Source: Holdemania massiliensis (GTDB taxonomy: Bacteria; Bacillota_I; Bacilli_A; Erysipelotrichales; Erysipelotrichaceae). Taken from it: a stretch of DNA of 64,000 bases. This document shows, one piece after another, positions 41,900 through 51,456 of the stretch. Within the stretch, counting starts at the first letter, position 1. The number at the start of each line of letters is the position of its first letter. Location of the stretch: NCBI RefSeq assembly GCF_022440805.1, contig NZ_JAKNTK010000001.1, positions 3,720,001 to 3,784,000 of the forward strand. The letters are read 5' to 3'. A model generated the notes under the pieces. The model ran no database searches and was not told the origin of the DNA. It saw only the letters and a program-made list of their open reading frames with translations. Position numbers and translations under genes: made by a program.

Positions 41900-42508
41900 T
41901 CAGCGCGACTGCCATTCCTGTTGGCGCGCAAGCCAGAACTTTCGGTCTTCATCACTGATCCTGCGCAGCACCCGGCATGGATTGCCGGCTGCGATGACGC
42001 CGTCAGGCAGATCATGGGTCACGACCGATCCGGCTCCGATCACCACATTATTGCCAATCGTAACTCCCGGATTCACAATGACATTGCCGCCGATCCAGAC
42101 AGAATTGCCGATCGTGATCGGCTTGCCGTATTCCAGTCCGGTATCCCGCACTTCACTGCTGAGCGGATGGGCTGCGGTATACAGACAAACCCGCGGTCCC
42201 AGCATGACATGATTGCCGATGGTAATCGAGCAGACATCCAGAAACAGACAGTCATAATTAGCGAAGAAATGATCGCCGATTTCGATCTGGCTGCCGTAAT
42301 CGCAACGAAAGGGCGGCATAATTACCCCATCTTCGCCAAAACTCCCCAAGAGCTCCTGGATCAGCGCTTCCCGCTCCTCAGCCTGGTCTTCCCCTGTTGC
42401 ATTGTAGCGCTGCGTTAAACGCAGAGCACGCCGATGCGCCGCCACAAGTTCAGGATCCTGAGCGGTATATAACATCCCCGCCAGCATTTTTTCTTGTTCA
42501 CTCATCAT
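41900..42508 (-). CDS. Maltose/galactoside O-acetyltransferase-like protein
   Basis: About 202 residues. The left-handed beta-helix hexapeptides are plain: VMLGPRVCLYTAAHPL, PITIGNSVWIGGNVIVNPGV, TIGNNVVIGAGSVVTHDLPD, and CRVLRRISDED at the end, matching the Maa/LacA family. An N-terminal MSEQEKMLAGMLYTAQDPEL is the usual Mac domain. It acetylates sugars using acetyl-CoA, probably to detoxify non-metabolised sugars. ATG 42508 or 42505 are both possible. Confidence 0.9.
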   Translation of the reverse strand: MMSEQEKMLAGMLYTAQDPELVAAHRRALRLTQRYNATGEDQAEEREALIQELLGSFGEDGVIMPPFRCDYGSQIEIGDHFFANYDCLFLDVCSITIGNHVMLGPRVCLYTAAHPLSSEVRDTGLEYGKPITIGNSVWIGGNVIVNPGVTIGNNVVIGAGSVVTHDLPDGVIAAGNPCRVLRRISDEDRKFWLARQQEWQSR

Positions 42509-42668
42509 CCTCTGATCTCTCTTTCTTTTCACTTCCGGTAAGCTTATTGTAACGAAATCCATAGTGCAAAAAAAGCACCAAGATTATCTTATTTCCCACA
42601 GTTTTCCAGCCTTCTTGTTTTGCAGAAGCATGCCTGCATATTGGCGCAGAAAGAAGGAAGAAATCAAT

Positions 42669-43142
42669 TTAGAAACGGGTGTCGGAGAAATCATCGCCGT
42701 CTTTGAGCATGACATGCGATTCCGCGTTGATCTTCTGCATGGCCAGAATCAGCCGCTGCATAAACGGTTCCCGCTCCTCATCCGCAAAGGCCTCGGCCAT
42801 CAACGCAGCAAAATGCATGATGATCGCATCCGCTTCCCGGCAAACCTTCCGGCCATAAGCGGTCGTCTTTAAATGCAGACTGCGGCGGTCCTTCTGTTCG
42901 ATCTCCCGTTCCACAAAATCATTGTTCACAAAATAGGTGACAATCTTTGTGACATTGGATTTTGACATGCGAAAAACTTCCGCCAATTCACCTGGTTTTA
43001 CACCTTCATGTTTCCGTATATATTCAAGAACCTTTAAATAATGAGGATTAATCCAGTTTGCGATCTGTTGATCAATCGACTGCGTATAAGTTGTGCATAA
43101 CGCTGAAAGCAGCACATAAAATTGTCTGTCTTTGGCTTCCAT
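42669..43142 (-). CDS. MarR-family regulator
   Basis: 157 residues. The winged HTH is VKPGELAEVFRMSKSNVTKIVTYFVNNDFVEREIEQKDRRSL in order, a complete MarR domain with dimerising helices at both ends. The target is unknown; the neighbouring acetyltransferase gene lies 161 bases downstream on the same strand and the next MATE gene beyond it. The 5' region lacks an obvious long palindrome. Confidence 0.85.
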   Translation of the reverse strand: MEAKDRQFYVLLSALCTTYTQSIDQQIANWINPHYLKVLEYIRKHEGVKPGELAEVFRMSKSNVTKIVTYFVNNDFVEREIEQKDRRSLHLKTTAYGRKVCREADAIIMHFAALMAEAFADEEREPFMQRLILAMQKINAESHVMLKDGDDFSDTRF

Positions 43143-43398
43143 TCACTGACCCCTTTCTTTTTTCTCATTGTACCGCACATCGGAAAAAAGGAAAATCCCA
43201 ATCCTACCAAATCTGTATGAATTTCCTTATTCCTATCCGCTGAATTTTACTTTTATCACTTCAATTTAAAACAGCAAAGCTTAGCTTGTAAGGGAAGCTT
43301 CATAAATTAAACTGCGGAGAGAAGTGATTTATTGATATAATGAAATTAGTTAAAAATGATACTTGCTGTTCGCAGGAAATTCAGAAGAAAGGAAATCC

Positions 43399-45606
43399 AT
43401 GAAAAAACGTTTGTCCAAGACCATGAAATATTTCTTCCTCATCGCTTTGCTTTTTGGATTGCTTCCTCCATCCCCGATTCAAGCAGAGGGAATGCCGGCA
43501 GCGTTCCGTCCGCGGATTCAGGAAAAAGCGAATGCGGAACAAGCCATAACAATGGGAGCTTATTTTGACAATCCATATCAGCACACCTTGCAGTCTGATT
43601 ATGAAGAGGCGCGGCGCACAAGCCAGGATCGATGGACGGATACCGTCTGGCAAAATGATGTGCTGGATGCGAAAATTACTGTCTGGGCGGGGGAGGAATC
43701 GCTTGATCAGCTGGAAATCCAAGCCGGTGATTTTGTCAATGGAACTCATCGCATCGCGGCAGAAAATGCGGATATTCGCTGGCTGCATGAAACGATGGCC
43801 AACATTGGCAGCGCAGATCCTGAAGCTCCGGTTATCGCTTATCCCGATGTCATTCATCAGGGTGGTGTCACACAGCTTGATGCAGGACAGCTGAAATCCG
43901 CCTGGATCACACTGACGATTCCCAAAGATGCGTTTCCAGGAACCTATACCGGCACCTTTCAAATCCGTGCGGCGGGAAGCAAAACCATCACGCTGACGTT
44001 GACCTTTGAGGTCCTTGATCTGACTGCCCCGGACAGCTGGAATGGTGAAACGCAGATTGAGCTTTGGCAGCATCCTTATACCACAGCCCGATATTATCAA
44101 ACAACGCCTTTCAGCGATGAACATAAAAATGATCTGCTTGCGCAGCTGCAGGAATACGCGCAGATGGGCGGCCGGGGTGTGATCGCCACCATCGTTGAAG
44201 AAGCCTGGAATCATCAGTCCTACGATAGTGATCCGTCGATGATTCGCTGGACACGTACTGCCGAGGGTGTGTACAGCTTTGATTATACCGATTTTGACCA
44301 GTGGATCGAGCTGGCAATTCAGGCCGGCGTGCTGGATCCAGCAGCCAACCGCGGACAGATCAAAGCTTACAGTATCGCACCCTGGGGCAATATCGTAACG
44401 ATGTATGATGAACTGAGTGATACGGATCTGCGTTTAACGTTGGTTCCGGGCAGCGAAGAATGGACGGCAGCCTGGACGGCATTTCTGGAAGATTTCATGC
44501 GGCACACAATTGAAAAGGGCTGGTTTGATATCACCTACATTTCCATGGATGAGCGCGAGATGGAGGTGCTGCAGCCCTGCGTGGATTTAATTGAAAGGTT
44601 GCGCAGCGACACCGGAAAAAGTTTTAAAATTTCATCGGCGATGAATTATTCCAGCGGTGATGATTATTCGTTCCTGGATCGAATTGACGATGTTTCCGTC
44701 AGCCTGATTCACGTTCAGGATAAGTCAAAAGCCATGCAGAAGCTTGCGCAGCATCGCCGTGAGCTGGGTTTATTGACGACAATTTACACCTGTACCGGTC
44801 AATATCCCAGTGCCTATACGATTTCAGATATGGCGGATACCGCCTGGACAATGTGGTATTCAATGAAGCAGGGCGTCGATGGATTTCTGCGCTGGTCCTG
44901 GGATGGCTGGGTGGAGGATCCGCTGACCGATGTTTCGTATCGAACCTTTGAGCCGGGGGATCCATGGCTGATCTACCCTGCTGAGCGGGATACTGCGGGC
45001 GAAGTTTTCTACGAATCACCGCGCTACAAAATGTTGAAGCAGGGAATTCGCGATATCAACAAAGCCAAGTGGCTCCAGAGCCTATCCAGTGAAACCAGCA
45101 CCGCCATCACTCAGCTGGTCCAGTCGCTCAAGCGTCCAAAGATGAAGATCAATCAATATGGCAGTGCGACATATGCCCGTGCCTCTGACCGACAACTTGT
45201 CCAAAATGAAGTTCGGCGCATGCGAAACGGCCTTGATGAAATCGCACGAGCCTATATTCAATCGCGCAGGATCCCGATCACCGGGGTTGAAAAACCAATG
45301 CAAAGCCTGTCACTGCGCAGCGGGAAAAGCCGGCAGATCCGGATCGAGCCGATTCCCTACAACGCCAATCCGCTCACCTGGATCTATAGCAGCAGTGATG
45401 AAACACTGGTTTCTGTCGATGAAGCCGGCGTCATCACCGCCATTCAAACTGGCATGGCAGTCATCACAGCCTATGCAGAAGAAAATCCGCAAGTTCAGGC
45501 TGTGATTGAAGTCACCGTTCTCGATCCGGCAAAGGCTCCCGGCAAAAAAGCCGAACGGTCGGTAAATACACAGCAGGAAGTCTGGAACAAGCGGAAATCG
45601 GACTAA
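43399..45606 (+). CDS. Secreted DUF4091 glycoside-hydrolase-like protein with Ig-like domain
   Basis: 735 residues from ATG 43399 (AAGAAAGGAAATCC upstream). A signal peptide (KYFFLIALLFGLLPPSPIQA) leads a beta-sandwich domain and then the DUF4091 domain (residues about 210-560: SMDEREMEVLQP and GVDGFLRWSWDGW). DUF4091 is found in putative secreted glycosidases. The C-terminus has a Big_2 Ig-like domain (SLRSGKSRQIRIEP... VSVDEAGVITAIQTGMAVI). No sorting motif. It probably acts on host or dietary glycans; substrate unknown. Confidence 0.8.
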   Translation: MKKRLSKTMKYFFLIALLFGLLPPSPIQAEGMPAAFRPRIQEKANAEQAITMGAYFDNPYQHTLQSDYEEARRTSQDRWTDTVWQNDVLDAKITVWAGEESLDQLEIQAGDFVNGTHRIAAENADIRWLHETMANIGSADPEAPVIAYPDVIHQGGVTQLDAGQLKSAWITLTIPKDAFPGTYTGTFQIRAAGSKTITLTLTFEVLDLTAPDSWNGETQIELWQHPYTTARYYQTTPFSDEHKNDLLAQLQEYAQMGGRGVIATIVEEAWNHQSYDSDPSMIRWTRTAEGVYSFDYTDFDQWIELAIQAGVLDPAANRGQIKAYSIAPWGNIVTMYDELSDTDLRLTLVPGSEEWTAAWTAFLEDFMRHTIEKGWFDITYISMDEREMEVLQPCVDLIERLRSDTGKSFKISSAMNYSSGDDYSFLDRIDDVSVSLIHVQDKSKAMQKLAQHRRELGLLTTIYTCTGQYPSAYTISDMADTAWTMWYSMKQGVDGFLRWSWDGWVEDPLTDVSYRTFEPGDPWLIYPAERDTAGEVFYESPRYKMLKQGIRDINKAKWLQSLSSETSTAITQLVQSLKRPKMKINQYGSATYARASDRQLVQNEVRRMRNGLDEIARAYIQSRRIPITGVEKPMQSLSLRSGKSRQIRIEPIPYNANPLTWIYSSSDETLVSVDEAGVITAIQTGMAVITAYAEENPQVQAVIEVTVLDPAKAPGKKAERSVNTQQEVWNKRKSD

Positions 45607-45642
45607 ATAATGGAATGCTTTTTAAATGGGGAGGGAGTAAAA

Positions 45643-46095
45643 ATGAAGAAATTCTATTCTATCGGCTTGGGTCTTATTCTCATATTCGCTTTAACTGCAT
45701 GTACAAAGCGAACTAATATTCATCTTAATCTAGTCAATTCACAGGATGTTAAAAATTATCTTGTCGGACAAAAACAAATCGATGATAAGAAATACAATCA
45801 TTATACAATTTTGAACGGTCACTTCAATTTCTATATTGTTGAACCTTTGCCCGATGATGTTACGTTTACGCTAGAGGAAGATCCTACTCATATGACCTAT
45901 GCTTCACTTTCCTTCGATGCCTCTGGTGATCATCCTGAACGAAAACGTGGAACTTTTGCGGTTTACTTTATTATAAAAGAAGACGCTGATTTGGAAGATA
46001 TCGAGCGCATGGAACTTCTCACCGTTCAAAATGGTTACGCTTGTTATCGCTTTGGTGAGGAAATAGAAGATGAACAGTTCATTCGCTGGAAATAA
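45643..46095 (+). CDS. Small lipoprotein
   Basis: 150 residues from ATG 45643 (GGGGAGGGAGTAAAA upstream). Signal peptide with lipobox FALTAC. The mature part is beta-rich and acidic with no recognised domain. It lies 36 bases after the DUF4091 gene and could be co-transcribed. A terminator follows. Confidence 0.65.
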   Translation: MKKFYSIGLGLILIFALTACTKRTNIHLNLVNSQDVKNYLVGQKQIDDKKYNHYTILNGHFNFYIVEPLPDDVTFTLEEDPTHMTYASLSFDASGDHPERKRGTFAVYFIIKEDADLEDIERMELLTVQNGYACYRFGEEIEDEQFIRWK

Positions 46096-46126
46096 ACCAG
46101 CGGAGTTATTCAATTTAATAAAAGAT

Positions 46127-46171
46127 CGCTTTTGTGATATACCCTTATCGCAAAAGCGGTTTTCTTTTTTC
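46127..46171 (+). terminator. Terminator of the lipoprotein gene
   Basis: CGCTTTTGTGAT (46127-46138) pairs with ATCGCAAAAGCG (46147-46158) with one G-T pair, followed by GTTTTCTTTTTT. Confidence 0.85.
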
Positions 46172-46184
46172 CGTCATAGTTTTA

Positions 46185-46667
46185 TTATTTTCTCGAAGGT
46201 TCTATATTAAGCCGATCAATTCTAACCCTTAAGTCATCAGCATCCATGAGTAAAACACATTCCACAAAATAACTTGTGATTCCTTGATCGGTAACAAAAT
46301 CAGTAACTACATAATACAGTTTATCCTTTTTATTATACGTTACATAGCTGACACCCAATGCAAGATTTCCTTCCTCTATTTCAAAGTCAGGATTCTTGAT
46401 CAGATAAATTTCTCCCTGGTCTTCCCATCTCGTAAAATCTTCCGGCATGTAGAGCTTAAATAAAACATGATGCGTTTTGTCTATTCTAATTCGATGGTTA
46501 ATTTGAAGCAAGTTTCCAACTTCGTTATTTTCGGATTCGAGATGAATTTTCTCCGCAGAAAACTCATTTTCATTTTTCTCCAATGTGCTCAAATAGTTTG
46601 TGCCCAGGTAAAACATAAGAGCCGCAAAAGCCAAAATCCCTGCAACAATCAAAACACATCTTTTCAC
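46185..46667 (-). CDS. Hypothetical membrane-anchored protein
   Basis: 160 residues. One N-terminal helix (LIVAGILAFAALMFYLGTNY) then an extracellular beta-rich domain (ADDLRVRIDRLNIEPSRK at the end). Not recognised; similar in size to the lipoprotein on the other strand. Codon composition is more A/T-rich than the neighbouring DUF4091 gene. Confidence 0.55.
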   Translation of the reverse strand: MKRCVLIVAGILAFAALMFYLGTNYLSTLEKNENEFSAEKIHLESENNEVGNLLQINHRIRIDKTHHVLFKLYMPEDFTRWEDQGEIYLIKNPDFEIEEGNLALGVSYVTYNKKDKLYYVVTDFVTDQGITSYFVECVLLMDADDLRVRIDRLNIEPSRK

Positions 46668-46847
46668 TGAAGATCACCCCTATTCAATGAGTTATAAAGC
46701 CCGAGCTATTCAACAGCTCATGTTCGTGTCACGAGTAAAATGACGATTAAAGCTACGTAGCTTCATCGATTAAAAACGGATATCGTTAAACTATATTAAC
46801 GTTAACGCATTACTTCATATCTATACCTCAGCACTCTTCTTACCCTC

Positions 46848-46876
46848 AAATTACAGAATATTTTAAATCTTGTCAA
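46848..46876 (-). promoter_or_regulatory. Promoter of the 46.2-kb gene
   Basis: On the minus strand TTGACA, a 17-base spacer, then TAATTT. It lies about 180 bases upstream of the gene, leaving a long leader that contains the palindromes AAGCTACGTAGCTT (46751-46764) and TTAACGTTAA (46797-46806). From 46877 to 47270 no coding gene is seen. Confidence 0.45.
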
Positions 46877-47270
46877 CACTTATATTTTCAAAGACAGAAT
46901 TCCAAGTTTTTAAATATTGAGTCCTGTAAGTTTAGCGATAAGCAACTTTAGAATACTGGACGTTCTATTATTGGGATAAACTTTCCAGCAAAAGGATATT
47001 TTGATAAACAGCCACCGTTTTAAATACAATTAAACTTTTTATTCAAAGGTATATTGTAGGAACGGAAAGACCGTGGTTAAAATGGATCCCGCTTCAATCA
47101 ACTATTGCGAATAAAAGGCATTCTGATTTGATTTTTGAAAACGATTACCTGCTTTTGTTCCAGCAATCCTTTTATTCTGAACTTCCCTGCCAGAATTGTT
47201 CTTTACCCTTCCTTATTGCAAAGATATTCTTTACAATAGAGTTATAAATGAACTAAGGAGTGATTACATC

Positions 47271-47570
47271 ATGAGAAAAATTGCATTGTTTTGTGCAGGC
47301 GGATTCAGTACAAGTATTTTAGTCAACAAAATGAAAGCGGCAGCTCAAGAAGAAGGTTATGCGTGCGAAATTGATGCCTATTCCGTATCAGAAGTGGCTT
47401 CCCGTGCCAAAGACGCCGATATCGTACTGCTTGGCCCGCAAATCCGGTTTAATCAGGAAAGCATAAAAAAACAGGTCAGCTGTCCGGTTGCCGTGATTGA
47501 TATGCGAGCTTACGGTACCGTTAACGGTAAAGCAGTTTTGGATCAGGTTAAAAAAGTATTAAACGACTAG
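47271..47570 (+). CDS. PTS lactose/cellobiose IIB component
   Basis: 99 residues from ATG 47271 (AAGGAGTGATTACATC upstream). The phosphorylation site IALFCAGGFSTSILVNKM has catalytic Cys8, as in cellobiose/chitobiose IIB proteins. It relays phosphate from IIA to the sugar in the IIC channel. It lies with IIA on the plus strand, while IIC and GH1 are 2.5-5 kb away on the other strand. Confidence 0.9.
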   Translation: MRKIALFCAGGFSTSILVNKMKAAAQEEGYACEIDAYSVSEVASRAKDADIVLLGPQIRFNQESIKKQVSCPVAVIDMRAYGTVNGKAVLDQVKKVLND

Positions 47571-47652
47571 AGTTCAGAAATTTATGTCTTTCCATTTGTG
47601 GCAGAGCTCATTGGAGGATTGACTTAACAACATTAAAAAAGAGAGGTTTATT

Positions 47653-47964
47653 ATGCAGGGATTAGAGTTAATCAGTTTTCAAATCATCAGCGCTGTGGGA
47701 ACCGCCCGTTCCTGCTATATCGAAGCCATTCATTTGGCAAAAAACGGAAAGTTTGACGAAGCTGAGGCCTTGATGAAAGAAGGGCAGACTGTTTTTATTG
47801 AAGGTCATCATGCCCATGCGGAATTAATCCAAAAAGAAGCATCCGGTGAAAAATCTGAATTTGCTTTACTCTTAATGCACGCAGAGGATCAGCTGATGAG
47901 TGCTGAAGCTTTTGGAATTCTGGCTCAGGAATTTATTGATGTCTACCGAAAAATAAACGAATGA
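47653..47964 (+). CDS. PTS lactose/cellobiose IIA component
   Basis: 103 residues, three-helix IIA. The active histidine is in ALLLMHAEDQLMSAEAF (about His76) and a GHHAHAEL segment precedes it. A 27-base-long run before it has the ribosome site AAGAGAGG. It completes the phosphoryl relay with the IIB product. Confidence 0.9.
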   Translation: MQGLELISFQIISAVGTARSCYIEAIHLAKNGKFDEAEALMKEGQTVFIEGHHAHAELIQKEASGEKSEFALLLMHAEDQLMSAEAFGILAQEFIDVYRKINE

Positions 47965-48016
47965 CAGTTTCTGTCAAAGACTTTGAAGTTTTATTTCATC
48001 AGTTAACAAAATAAGA

Positions 48017-48066
48017 AAAAGGATATTTCTCTGAATCATTGAATTTTCACAGGAATATCCTTTTAT
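48017..48066. terminator. Bidirectional terminator between IIA and rpiR
   Basis: AAAAAGGATATTTCTCTG pairs with CAGGAATATCCTTTT (one bulge) between two converging genes, with A and T tracts on both sides. Confidence 0.7.
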
Positions 48067-48091
48067 CTGCATGAATCCGTGCGGAAGGCGA

Positions 48092-48985
48092 TCATTTGAC
48101 TTTGTGAATAATTTCCTCCTCTTGAAGGTTATTCATTCGTTTCCGACGTTCAAAAACCAGTTCCGAATGTTCCATCACGGATTTTATATTTTTATTATAG
48201 TGCATCGAAAATAAAAAAGAATAGATGAGATCCAAGATATAATACTTCGTTACCCGTGAGGCGCACGCTGCAAATTTCGAATGAGTTTCCATGTTGTCAA
48301 AACTGATCGAAACCGCCGCTCTTTTTGAAAGCATATTTTTCTGATTTCCATGAATCATAATAATTGGAATATTCTCCCGGTGCAGTTCATTAAAAGCCTC
48401 ACCGATCTGCTTGCTATCTCCATACTGCGTCAGGATAACCGCGCACTTCTTAATCTGATCATCGCAGGGAAAGACAGCATCAAACCCAATAATGGACTCA
48501 CAGCTGCTGCGTTTGCCAATCCGCACCAAATCAGCCTGCAGGCAGCGCAGCGGAAGCAAGCTCTCTCCTCGACCGTACATTAAAACCAAATCACTCTGAT
48601 CGATGAGCTGGGCTGCTTTCCAGACTTGATCGAAATCCAACGTATTATAAATATCGGTCAGCGCTTGATACTGCAGATTCAGGATTTCACGGGCAATTTC
48701 CTCGCGGGTGGATCCCGGCGAAATCGGGATATCCGGATCAAGACGACTTTGCGTGAGGATAAAAGTATTCAGTTCGCTGGCAATCTTGATTTTAAACTCG
48801 GAAAAGCCTTTCATCCCTACTTTTTTACAGATTCTTACGATCGAGGAATTGGAAGAAAAGGTTTGACCTGCTAATTCATCAATGGTCATTTCTGTAACCC
48901 GCCGCGGATTTTCCAGAATGAATTCAACGACTTCATTTTCCGCCTTTGTGAATAGCTCGCTGTGTTTCAACTGTTCTATGATCAT
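48092..48985 (-). CDS. RpiR-family regulator
   Basis: About 297 residues from ATG 48985 (GGGAAAGGTG upstream; a GTG at 48997 is also possible). HTH_6 domain (MTIDELAGQTFSSNSSIVRI, GMKGFSEFKIKIASEL) and a C-terminal SIS sugar-phosphate domain (DLVLMYGRGESLLPLR). Such proteins sense phosphosugars and control PTS genes. Perfect 13-base direct repeats flank its own -10 element (49009-49047), suggesting autoregulation. Confidence 0.9.
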   Translation of the reverse strand: MIIEQLKHSELFTKAENEVVEFILENPRRVTEMTIDELAGQTFSSNSSIVRICKKVGMKGFSEFKIKIASELNTFILTQSRLDPDIPISPGSTREEIAREILNLQYQALTDIYNTLDFDQVWKAAQLIDQSDLVLMYGRGESLLPLRCLQADLVRIGKRSSCESIIGFDAVFPCDDQIKKCAVILTQYGDSKQIGEAFNELHRENIPIIMIHGNQKNMLSKRAAVSISFDNMETHSKFAACASRVTKYYILDLIYSFLFSMHYNKNIKSVMEHSELVFERRKRMNNLQEEEIIHKVK

Positions 48986-49008
48986 CACCTTTCCCACCCC
49001 CTATGCAG

Positions 49009-49047
49009 GAATTCTGATCGACTTTATTGTACTAGAATTCTGATCGA
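49009..49047 (-). promoter_or_regulatory. rpiR promoter with direct-repeat operator
   Basis: GAATTCTGATCGA occurs at 49009-49021 and again at 49035-49047, 26 bases apart. Between them, on the minus strand, is TACAAT (-10), with TTGCTT 16 bases upstream as -35. The exact repeats are likely binding sites for RpiR itself. Confidence 0.6.
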
Positions 49048-49138
49048 AAGCAAAGAACTTCCATAAGAATGCAGCATTCCATTTATCCCGCGCTTTTTAC
49101 AAGTTGAGCCTGAAATCCTTTCTTTTTAAAAACAACGG

Positions 49139-50077
49139 CTATATCAGATTGAAAGTTCCCAATCCCGTGATAAACATAAATAAAGTGCCTAAGACCAAAA
49201 GCGTCGTCACTAACACAGCTTGGGCTGCGAATTCACCGTCTAATCCCATTTGCTGAGCCATGGGATAAGAAGCGACGGCAACAGGCCCGCCAAACAGTAC
49301 CAGCATGCTGATCAGTTCCACACCGCGGAATGAAAGCAAAACCGCTCCCGCCAAGCCCAGCGCAGGAATCAGAATCAAACGCAGAAACGTCAAACCTGTT
49401 AACAGAAAACGATTTTCAGCCAGAGTATGAAACTGGAAGGTTCCGCCAAGCACAAACAACGCCAGCGGGGTCGTCATCTTGGTAATGGAAGCCAGCACAG
49501 CCGAACCTAAAGAAGGCATGGAAAACCCGCAGGATACTCCTATCAGACCCAGAACGGCACCAATAATCATGGGATTTTTTATCAGTGCTTCCAACGTACT
49601 TTTTAAATTAATCTTCTTACCCGAATAAATTTGAAGTATTAAGACTGCCGCTACATTCAAAAACGGCACAAGCAACGCCACCATGACAGAGGTTATCCCA
49701 ACATTTTCCCGGCCGTAAATACTTTCCACTATCGGAAGTCCTAAAATAACGAAATTGCTTCGAAACAGCGCCTGAACAAAAACCCCTTTTTTCGCTTTGC
49801 TCATGGATGAGCGGTGCAGAACCAAGATCCCCATGCCGATAATCAAACACAGAAAAACCATGCAGTAGCCAATTAATAACGGATTCGCAATACTGGACGA
49901 ATCAATCTGAATAATACTTTCAAATAAAGATAACGGCAGGCAACACCGGAACACAACTTTGTTAAAATCGTTCAGAGAGGTTTCGCTTACAATTCCTTTC
50001 TTTCGCGCTGCAAAACCCAGGATCATCACTGCTGTGATGGGTATGATGGCATTCACCGCCACAGTAAAACTGTTCAT
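49139..50077 (-). CDS. AEC-family transporter (auxin efflux carrier / malonate-malate permease type)
   Basis: 312 residues, ten membrane helices. The N-terminus AVNAIIPITAVMILGFAARK and LNDFNKVVFRCCLPLSLFES are AEC hallmarks; the C-terminal GLDGEFAAQAVLVTTLL also fits. Substrates are usually organic acids. It lies downstream of IIC with a hairpin between, so it is partly co-transcribed with the beta-glucoside genes, perhaps exporting a fermentation product. Confidence 0.8.
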   Translation of the reverse strand: MNSFTVAVNAIIPITAVMILGFAARKKGIVSETSLNDFNKVVFRCCLPLSLFESIIQIDSSSIANPLLIGYCMVFLCLIIGMGILVLHRSSMSKAKKGVFVQALFRSNFVILGLPIVESIYGRENVGITSVMVALLVPFLNVAAVLILQIYSGKKINLKSTLEALIKNPMIIGAVLGLIGVSCGFSMPSLGSAVLASITKMTTPLALFVLGGTFQFHTLAENRFLLTGLTFLRLILIPALGLAGAVLLSFRGVELISMLVLFGGPVAVASYPMAQQMGLDGEFAAQAVLVTTLLVLGTLFMFITGLGTFNLI

Positions 50078-50098
50078 TGAATTCTCCCCCTTTAAGAA

Positions 50099-50121
50099 AG
50101 GCTGACCCTCAAGATCAGCCT
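50099..50121 (-). terminator. Intercistronic hairpin between IIC and AEC genes
   Basis: AGGCTGA (50099-50105) and TCAGCCT (50115-50121) are followed by TTCTTAAAG on the minus strand. Probably a partial terminator that lowers AEC expression. Confidence 0.55.
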
Positions 50122-50131
50122 GATTTATTCA

Positions 50132-51433
50132 CTAAGCTTCTTCACCCTGCTTATTCAGCAGTTTGACAAAAGGGATGTAAATGACAACGGAAACAACAAT
50201 ACAGAGAATCTGAGTAATTACAGCTCCGATACTGCCCGCCGTAGTCAAATAAGCGTTGAGAATCGGTGGGACTGTAAACGGTACAGTGATGAATGCCGCT
50301 CCGGCAAAGCCAATGGCGGTAGCTACATAACCAATGGCCGCGGTGACCATCGGCGCCAGGATGAACGGAATTGCTAATAACGGATTCAGTACAATCGGCA
50401 TTCCGAAAATCATTGGTTCATTGATTCCAAAAATCATTGGAATGGTTGATAATTTTGCCATTGAACGATTATCCTCTCGCTTGGAGAAAAGGTAGATCGC
50501 AATCACTAATCCGATCGTATTGCCGCATCCGCCAATGGTCACATAGGTGTTCCAGAAAGTATAGGTGAAGATATTCGGCATCGGCAGTCCTGCTTCGTAT
50601 GCCGCCAGATTCGCCGCAATGGCCGCCATGCCAATAGTATTGCGGACAACGCCGATCATCTGCGATCCATGAATACCGATCATCCAGAATAACTGACAGA
50701 CTAACGCAAGGACGATGACTCCAGCTGGATGCTGCATAATGCTTTCCATTGGCGCCTGCAATGTTTTTGTAATCATGTCCGGAATATAATAACCTGTACC
50801 CTTGACAAACAAGAAACCGATTACACCAAAGATCAGCGCTGTGATCATTGCTGGAAACAAAACTTCGAAGGAACGTGAAACTCCGGCAGGAACACTGTCC
50901 GGCATTTTGATCTGCAGTTTTCCGCTTTTGATCAAAGCACTGAATAATTCTGCGGATGCAATCCCGACAATGATCGCCATGAACATTCCCTGCGAATTCG
51001 TGTAACCGGCAGAAACAACATTGGAAAGGGTAATCAACTCTTCCCCGGCGGATGTCTGCACCGAAGTTGGCAATAATGTTACATAACAGGCTAAAGCTAC
51101 AAATCCGCTTAAAACAGGGGCTGTCCCACGAATTTCCGCCATTTTGTGCCCGATTCGATAAACCAGATAAATGGCCAGAAAACTCATCGTTGCATAGTTA
51201 ATCGTACTGAAAATGGATGTAAACTGTTCCAGGAAGCCAAACCCGGCAAATTGTGCCAGACCGTTTTTTGGGCTGCAGATTACATTGCTGATCAAGGTGG
51301 CAAAGGATCCGATAATGATGATCGGCATTAAATCTGTAAAAGCATCCTTAATCGCGATCAGATAGGTCATCTGCTGTAGTTTTCCGCCATATTTCTCTAA
51401 AATCTGCATAAAGCGGTCGAAGAATTTTTTCAT
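50132..51433 (-). CDS. PTS lactose/cellobiose-type IIC permease
   Basis: 433 residues with about ten membrane helices. LIAIKDAFTDLMPIIIIGSF and INEPMIFGMPIVLNP are the signature IIC segments (the latter holds the conserved substrate histidine/glutamate region). It carries the sugar across the membrane during phosphorylation. It has no fused IIB or IIA; those are on the plus strand. Overlaps nothing and follows GH1 by 23 bases. Confidence 0.92.
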   Translation of the reverse strand: MKKFFDRFMQILEKYGGKLQQMTYLIAIKDAFTDLMPIIIIGSFATLISNVICSPKNGLAQFAGFGFLEQFTSIFSTINYATMSFLAIYLVYRIGHKMAEIRGTAPVLSGFVALACYVTLLPTSVQTSAGEELITLSNVVSAGYTNSQGMFMAIIVGIASAELFSALIKSGKLQIKMPDSVPAGVSRSFEVLFPAMITALIFGVIGFLFVKGTGYYIPDMITKTLQAPMESIMQHPAGVIVLALVCQLFWMIGIHGSQMIGVVRNTIGMAAIAANLAAYEAGLPMPNIFTYTFWNTYVTIGGCGNTIGLVIAIYLFSKREDNRSMAKLSTIPMIFGINEPMIFGMPIVLNPLLAIPFILAPMVTAAIGYVATAIGFAGAAFITVPFTVPPILNAYLTTAGSIGAVITQILCIVVSVVIYIPFVKLLNKQGEEA

Positions 51434-51456
51434 TTTACTTTACTCCCTCCTGCGGG

